The notes under the pieces were generated by a model. That model did not search any database and was not told the origin of the DNA. It saw nothing but the letters and a program-made list of their open reading frames with translations. Position numbers and translations under genes: made by a program. DNA of 9,024 nucleotides, taken from Sphingomonas bacterium. GTDB taxonomy: Bacteria; Pseudomonadota; Alphaproteobacteria; Sphingomonadales; Sphingomonadaceae. This document shows positions 6,266 to 9,024 of this stretch, in pieces. The first letter of the stretch is position 1. Each line of letters opens with the position of its first letter. The DNA is taken from the NCBI GenBank assembly GCA_026785645.1, contig JAJAZM010000044.1, positions 1 to 9,024 on the forward strand. The letters run 5' to 3'.

Positions 6266-6303
6266 CAGCCGAATCAGGGCTTCGGCTTCCTCATGGTCGG
6301 CTG
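6266..6303 (-). repeat. Overlapping inverted repeats in the leader of the small membrane gene
   Basis: Read on the minus strand, CAGCCGA (6303-6297), GCCGAA (6286-6281) and TTCGGCTG (6273-6266) occur in order. The last can pair with either of the first two: six bases with a 7-nt loop, or seven bases with a 24-nt loop. The pairings are mutually exclusive. This lies 20 nt before the ATG of the small gene. Whether it is transcribed on this strand is not shown by the sequence. Confidence 0.45.
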
Positions 6304-6326
6304 AAATGGTAAAAAATGGGTAAAGC

Positions 6327-6355
6327 TTGCCCTGTCGCGGTCGCCTCGTCATAGG
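6327..6355 (+). promoter_or_regulatory. Candidate sigma-70 promoter of purSQ
   Basis: TTGCCC (6327-6332) and CATAGG (6350-6355) are spaced by exactly 17 bp, about 36 bp before the purS ATG. The -35 keeps TTG and the -10 keeps the central ATA. GC-rich alphaproteobacterial promoters often deviate in this way. Immediately upstream GGTAAA occurs twice, 11 bp apart (6308-6313 and 6319-6324), a possible binding site on one face of the helix. Confidence 0.42.
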
Positions 6356-6390
6356 GGCGGCACCCCGATCCCGGCCATGGATGGAAGCTA

Positions 6391-6651
6391 ATGAAGGCCC
6401 GCATATTCGTCACTTTGAAGCCCGGCGTGCTCGACCCGCAAGGTAAGGCGATCCATCATGCGCTGGGCGCGCTGGGCTTTGCCGGGGTCAACGATGTCCG
6501 CGCCGGCAAGCTGATCGAGCTTGATCTCGCCGACGGCACCAGCGACTCCGATATCGAGGCGATGTGCCGCAAGCTGCTCGTCAATACGGTGATCGAGAAT
6601 TTCCGCGTGGAGCGAGACCTCCCTCGACCGGGCTCGGGACAGGCTTCATGA
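6391..6651 (+). CDS. purS: Phosphoribosylformylglycinamidine synthase subunit PurS
   Basis: PurS is the small structural subunit of FGAM synthase, the fourth step of de novo purine synthesis. In organisms with a short PurL it bridges the PurQ glutaminase and PurL, forming the ammonia channel. The 86 residues include KPGVLDPQGKAIHHAL (10-25), GVNDVRAGKLIEL (32-44) and CRKLLVNTVIENFRVE (59-74), which are diagnostic. The last 12 residues (RDLPRPGSGQAS) are rich in Pro, Gly and Ser and are encoded by a repeat-like sequence; otherwise length is normal. GGAAG (6383-6387) is only 3 nt from the ATG, and a four-codon frame (MDGS, 6377-6391) ends in TAA overlapping this ATG. The stop overlaps purQ as ATGA. 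purL and purC are not adjacent in this window. Confidence 0.97.
   Translation: MKARIFVTLKPGVLDPQGKAIHHALGALGFAGVNDVRAGKLIELDLADGTSDSDIEAMCRKLLVNTVIENFRVERDLPRPGSGQAS
6618..6644 (+). repeat. Repeat-like imperfect palindrome inside the 3' end of purS
   Basis: The stretch CCCTCGACC-GGGCTCGGGAC followed by AGGC has stem pairs CCT/AGG and CCC/GGG, with a bulged AC. Its layout resembles short palindromic repeats scattered between genes in sphingomonads, as I remember them; I see no second copy in this window. It encodes the atypical PurS tail, and its AGG (6641-6643) could serve as purQ's Shine-Dalgarno sequence. Confidence 0.35.
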
Positions 6652-7313
6652 ATAGCGCGGTGATCGTCTTTCCGGGATCGAACTGCGACCGCGATCTCAA
6701 GGTGGCGATCGAGACGGTCACCGGCCGCGCTCCGGCCATGGTCTGGCACGGCGACACCGATCTTCCCGCGGGCATCGGCCTAATCGCGATTCCCGGGGGC
6801 TTTTCCTATGGCGATTATTTGCGCTCCGGGGCAATGGCTGCACGATCGCCGATCATGCAGGCGGTGATCGAGGCGGCGGGCAAGGGCGTTCCGGTGCTCG
6901 GCATCTGCAACGGCTTCCAGGTGCTGACCGAAGCGGGGCTGCTGCCCGGCGCGCTGATGCGCAATGCGGGGCTGCACTTTGTCTGTCGCAATGTCGGGCT
7001 GACCGTTGAAACCAGCCAGTCGATCTTCACCAGCGCGTATTCTGCGGGCGAGGAGATCGTCATCCCGGTGGCGCACCACGACGGCAATTTCCAGGCGGAC
7101 CGCGAGACCCTCGACCGGATCGAAGGCGAAGGCCGGGTCGCGTTTCGCTATACCAATGAGGTCAACGGCTCGGCGCGGTCGATCGCCGGGGTCCTCAACG
7201 ACGGCGGCAATGTGCTGGGCATGATGCCGCACCCCGAGCGCGCGCTCGAGGCGGCGCATGGCGGGACCGATGGCAGACGGCTGTTCGAAGGCTTGCTCGA
7301 AGCGGTCGCCTGA
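6648..7313 (+). CDS. purQ: Phosphoribosylformylglycinamidine synthase subunit PurQ (glutamine amidotransferase)
   Basis: PurQ hydrolyses glutamine and passes ammonia to PurL in FGAM synthase. The 221-residue length is typical. FPGSNCDRDL is at 8-17 and IPGGFSYGDYLRSGA at 48-62 (oxyanion region). The class I amidotransferase triad is Cys87 in GICNGFQVL, His195 and Glu197 in MMPHPERA. AHHDGNF is also as expected. The ATG at 6648 overlaps the purS stop as ATGA, giving translational coupling and equal dosage of the two subunits. The frame is open to 6564 but that region is purS in another frame. The tRNA gene begins 18 nt after the stop, so readthrough from the pur transcript into the tRNA is possible; no terminator is visible between them. 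Confidence 0.98.
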   Translation: MNSAVIVFPGSNCDRDLKVAIETVTGRAPAMVWHGDTDLPAGIGLIAIPGGFSYGDYLRSGAMAARSPIMQAVIEAAGKGVPVLGICNGFQVLTEAGLLPGALMRNAGLHFVCRNVGLTVETSQSIFTSAYSAGEEIVIPVAHHDGNFQADRETLDRIEGEGRVAFRYTNEVNGSARSIAGVLNDGGNVLGMMPHPERALEAAHGGTDGRRLFEGLLEAVA

Positions 7314-7331
7314 CCGCATAGATCAGGACAC

Positions 7332-7408
7332 GCGCCCGTAGCTCAGCTGGATAGAGCACGAGACTTCTAATCTTGAGGCCGCTGGTTCGAATCCAGCCGG
7401 GCGCGCCA
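7332..7408 (+). tRNA. tRNA-Arg (anticodon UCU)
   Basis: A complete 77-nt cloverleaf with encoded CCA. The acceptor stem GCGCCCG/CGGGCGC is at 7332-7338 and 7398-7404, and the D stem is GCTC/GAGC. The anticodon stem CGAGA/TCTTG (one G-T pair) flanks the loop CTTCTAA, with anticodon TCT at 7366-7368. The T stem GCTGG/CCAGC flanks TTCGAAT. The discriminator is G at 7405, then CCA at 7406-7408. It reads AGA and AGG arginine codons, which are rare in this GC-rich sequence. Confidence 0.97.
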
Positions 7409-7431
7409 CTTTTCCGGAGCGAAACGAAACC

Positions 7432-8097
7432 ATGATCCCCCGCGAACTGCTTGGCACAGCGATCGTCCCGGGCGGGGGCGAGGAGCTCCGGCTGTTCCGG
7501 CGGGGCAAGGATTATATGATCGTGCTCGACCGCAACGAGCTGATGAACAGCCGGATGAGCGGGTCGGAGGAAGCGCTTGCGACGATGACGATCGAGCGAT
7601 TGGGAACACGCGATTCGCATTTGCTGATCGGCGGATATGGGATGGGGTTCACACTGCGAGCATCATGTGGATCGCTGTCCGCCAGAGGCAGAATGACGGT
7701 GGTCGAGCTGGTGCCCGAGATCGTTGCGTGGGCGAAAGGATATATGGCCGAACTGACCGGCGACTGCCTCGACGATCCCAGGGTCGACCTGGTGATCGGC
7801 GATGTCGCGGATGCAATCCGTTATGGCGAGTATGACGCGATCCTGCTCGACGTCGACAATGGCCCCGACGGGCTGACCCGCAACGCCAACAACCGGCTTT
7901 ATTCGGCGCACGGGCTGGCGGCGGCGAAGGCGGCGCTTCGACCCGGCGGGATCCTCGCGGTGTGGTCGGCGGCGCCCGACCAGCACTTCACCCGGCGGCT
8001 GGGCGAGGCGGGCTTCGAGGTCGATGAAGTGACGCTCAGCGCGCGCCCCAACGGCAAGGGCGCGCGCCATACGATCTGGTTCGCCACCAAGCGCTAG
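7432..8097 (+). CDS. Spermidine-synthase-fold SAM-dependent methyltransferase-like protein
   Basis: This 221-residue protein has the layout of the spermine/spermidine synthase family: an N-terminal beta-hairpin region (LRLFRRGKDYMIVLDRNELM, 19-38), then a Rossmann-like domain. The nucleotide loop LLIGGYGMGFTLRA is at 64-77. Glu92 of VVELVPEIVAWAK is the likely ribose-binding acid, GDVADAIRYGEYDAILLD is at 123-140, and LRPGGILAVWSA is at 169-180. The DExxYHE polyamine motif of true spermidine synthases is missing (SGSEEALATM here), and the DxxD active-site pair reads LDVDNGP. It is therefore probably not an aminopropyltransferase; it may be a methyltransferase of unknown substrate. Genome annotators often call these spermidine synthase or spermine synthase. 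GGAG (7416-7419) is 12 nt from the ATG, a rather long spacing. It starts 23 nt after the tRNA and may share its transcript. Confidence 0.85.
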   Translation: MIPRELLGTAIVPGGGEELRLFRRGKDYMIVLDRNELMNSRMSGSEEALATMTIERLGTRDSHLLIGGYGMGFTLRASCGSLSARGRMTVVELVPEIVAWAKGYMAELTGDCLDDPRVDLVIGDVADAIRYGEYDAILLDVDNGPDGLTRNANNRLYSAHGLAAAKAALRPGGILAVWSAAPDQHFTRRLGEAGFEVDEVTLSARPNGKGARHTIWFATKR

Positions 8098-8100
8098 TCA

Positions 8101-9024
8101 CTAAACCAGCTTCCCCGGGTTCATTAGGCCCCGCGGGTCGAGCCCGGCCTTCAATGCGCGGATCACGGCGACTCGGTCAGGGGAGAGGCGGGCGAACTCG
8201 TCGCGCTTCATCTGGCCGATGCCATGTTCGGCGCTGATCGAGCCCCCGGCGGCGGTGACGAGGTCGTCGACCAGCCGGGTGACTGCGGCGCCCTCCTGAT
8301 TGACCCAGTCCGCGGCGCCAGTGTCTTTGGCCCGGCTCATTGCGCGGACATGAAAATGAATATTGCCGTCGCCGAGATGGCCGAAGCCCGAGGCGCGGGT
8401 GCCGGGAAAGGCTGCCTCGACCGCCGCCGCCGCCTCGCGCAGGAAGCGCGGCATCGAGTCGACCGGGACGCTGATGTCGTGCTGGGTGGCGGGGCCGAAA
8501 GCGGCGCGCTCGGCCTCCGACAGGCTGTCGCGGATCCGCCAGAAGGCGTCGGCCTGGGCCTCGCTTGCAGAGATGGTGGCGTCGGCGACCAGCCGCTGCT
8601 CGATCAACGGGGCGAGCAGGCGTTCGAGCAAGCGATCGGGGGCTTCCTCGTCGGGCGAGGCCGAGGTCGCCTCGACCAGAACATGCCACGGATGCGCGCC
8701 CTCGAGCGGGTTGCGCGTGCCGGGGATGTGGTCGAGCGCGGCGTCGAGGCTTTCCTTGGGCAGGATTTCGAAGCCTTCGACTCGGTCGGTGGCGGCGTCA
8801 AGCGCACGAAGTACTAAGAGCGCGTCGTCGGGACTGGCGAGCCCGAGCCACGCGACGGCGCGCTGGTGGACCGCGGGCACGAGCTTGAGCCGCACGGCGG
8901 TGATGATCCCCAGCGTGCCCTCGGCGCCGACCAGCAACTGGTCGAACGACGGGCCGCGATTGTCCTTCTTGAGGCCGGCCAGTCCGTCGTGGACGCGGCC
9001 GTCGGGCAGCACCGCCTCGACCCC
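8101..9024 (-). CDS. FAD-binding oxidoreductase, D-2-hydroxyacid (D-2-hydroxyglutarate/D-lactate type) dehydrogenase, C-terminal part
   Basis: The last 308 codons (307 residues and a stop) are visible; the N-terminal FAD (PP-loop) half lies beyond the right edge. The fragment begins at GVEAVLPDGRVHD, followed by KKDNRGPSFDQLLVGAEGTLGI, the end of the FAD-binding domain. The cap domain and C-terminal domain contain GFGHLGDGNIHFHV and SISAEHGIGQMKRDEF, whose two histidines and glutamate match the metal ligands of human D-2-hydroxyglutarate dehydrogenase. The protein ends LDPRGLMNPGKLV, the usual ending of the GlcD/D2HGDH/VAO family. It oxidises a D-2-hydroxyacid and probably passes electrons to an electron-transfer flavoprotein or quinone. 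The substrate (2-hydroxyglutarate, lactate, glycolate) cannot be decided from this part. It is convergent with the methyltransferase-like gene, with only 3 nt between the stops. Confidence 0.92.
   Translation of the reverse strand, partial: GVEAVLPDGRVHDGLAGLKKDNRGPSFDQLLVGAEGTLGIITAVRLKLVPAVHQRAVAWLGLASPDDALLVLRALDAATDRVEGFEILPKESLDAALDHIPGTRNPLEGAHPWHVLVEATSASPDEEAPDRLLERLLAPLIEQRLVADATISASEAQADAFWRIRDSLSEAERAAFGPATQHDISVPVDSMPRFLREAAAAVEAAFPGTRASGFGHLGDGNIHFHVRAMSRAKDTGAADWVNQEGAAVTRLVDDLVTAAGGSISAEHGIGQMKRDEFARLSPDRVAVIRALKAGLDPRGLMNPGKLV

Noticed and set aside
6389..7313. A complete purine operon
   Set aside because: Only purS and purQ are present; purL and purC are not adjacent here, so no larger operon can be claimed.
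7332..7408. tRNA-Arg as an integration site for a mobile element
   Set aside because: There is no integrase, no repeated tRNA 3' end and no change of gene style downstream within the window.
8224..8817. A 197-codon open frame on the plus strand
   Set aside because: It is antisense to the D-2-hydroxyacid dehydrogenase, with low-complexity Gly/Arg/Ala composition.
1..9024. CRISPR array, insertion sequence, toxin-antitoxin, defence or secondary-metabolite system
   Set aside because: I saw no regularly spaced repeats, transposase or integrase frames, terminal inverted repeats or relevant domains; all longer genes fall into known metabolic families.

Overview
This is a GC-rich, gene-dense chromosomal segment with ordinary house-keeping and catabolic content. 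Codon use, many stop/start overlaps, GTG and TTG starts, a separate PurS subunit, and the style of the acyl-CoA genes all suggest an alphaproteobacterium. A member of the Sphingomonadales is most likely, but I infer this from sequence style and did not run a database match.

Layout. (1) Positions 1-3282, minus strand: a tightly coupled four-gene beta-oxidation-type operon. It is transcribed in the order ACAD10/11-like acyl-CoA dehydrogenase, SDR, SDR, and the N-terminal enoyl-CoA hydratase part of a probable bifunctional hydratase/3-hydroxyacyl-CoA dehydrogenase that runs off the left edge. (2) Positions 3361-5649, plus strand, divergent: two adjacent acyl-CoA dehydrogenase genes whose conserved motifs are complementary. 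The first has a Glu at the isovaleryl-CoA-dehydrogenase position and the mid-domain FAD motif. The second lacks both but keeps the R-K-Q-F-G/F-Q segment that the first lacks. This is what is expected of a heteromeric alpha2-beta2 dehydrogenase. (3) Positions 5676-6246, minus strand: a PaaI-type hotdog thioesterase with an unclear start, preceded by an unannotated 50-residue membrane protein. (4) Positions 6391-7313, plus strand: purS-purQ of FGAM synthase, overlapping by ATGA. (5) Positions 7332-7408: tRNA-Arg(UCU), followed by a spermidine-synthase-fold methyltransferase-like gene (7432-8097). (6) Positions 8101-9024, minus strand: the C-terminal part of a flavin-dependent D-2-hydroxyacid dehydrogenase of the GlcD/D2HGDH type, running off the right edge.

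Together, regions 1 and 2 supply acyl-CoA desaturation, hydration and alcohol oxidation for an acyl-CoA substrate that cannot be named from the sequence. No CoA ligase, thiolase or regulator lies inside the window. A 78-bp divergent promoter region containing a small CTAG palindrome separates the two operons. A related CTAG palindrome lies at the far end of the dehydrogenase pair. The purine genes, the tRNA and the flanking genes look unrelated to that pathway.

No CRISPR array, insertion sequence, phage gene or defence system is visible. There is no gene-free stretch longer than 300 bases; the longest is the 144 bp at 6247-6390. I do not see a wholly new system. The points most worth a second look are the complementary dehydrogenase pair, the Asp-for-Glu swap in the ACAD10/11-like enzyme, the CTAG palindromes, and the leader-like structure before the small membrane protein.
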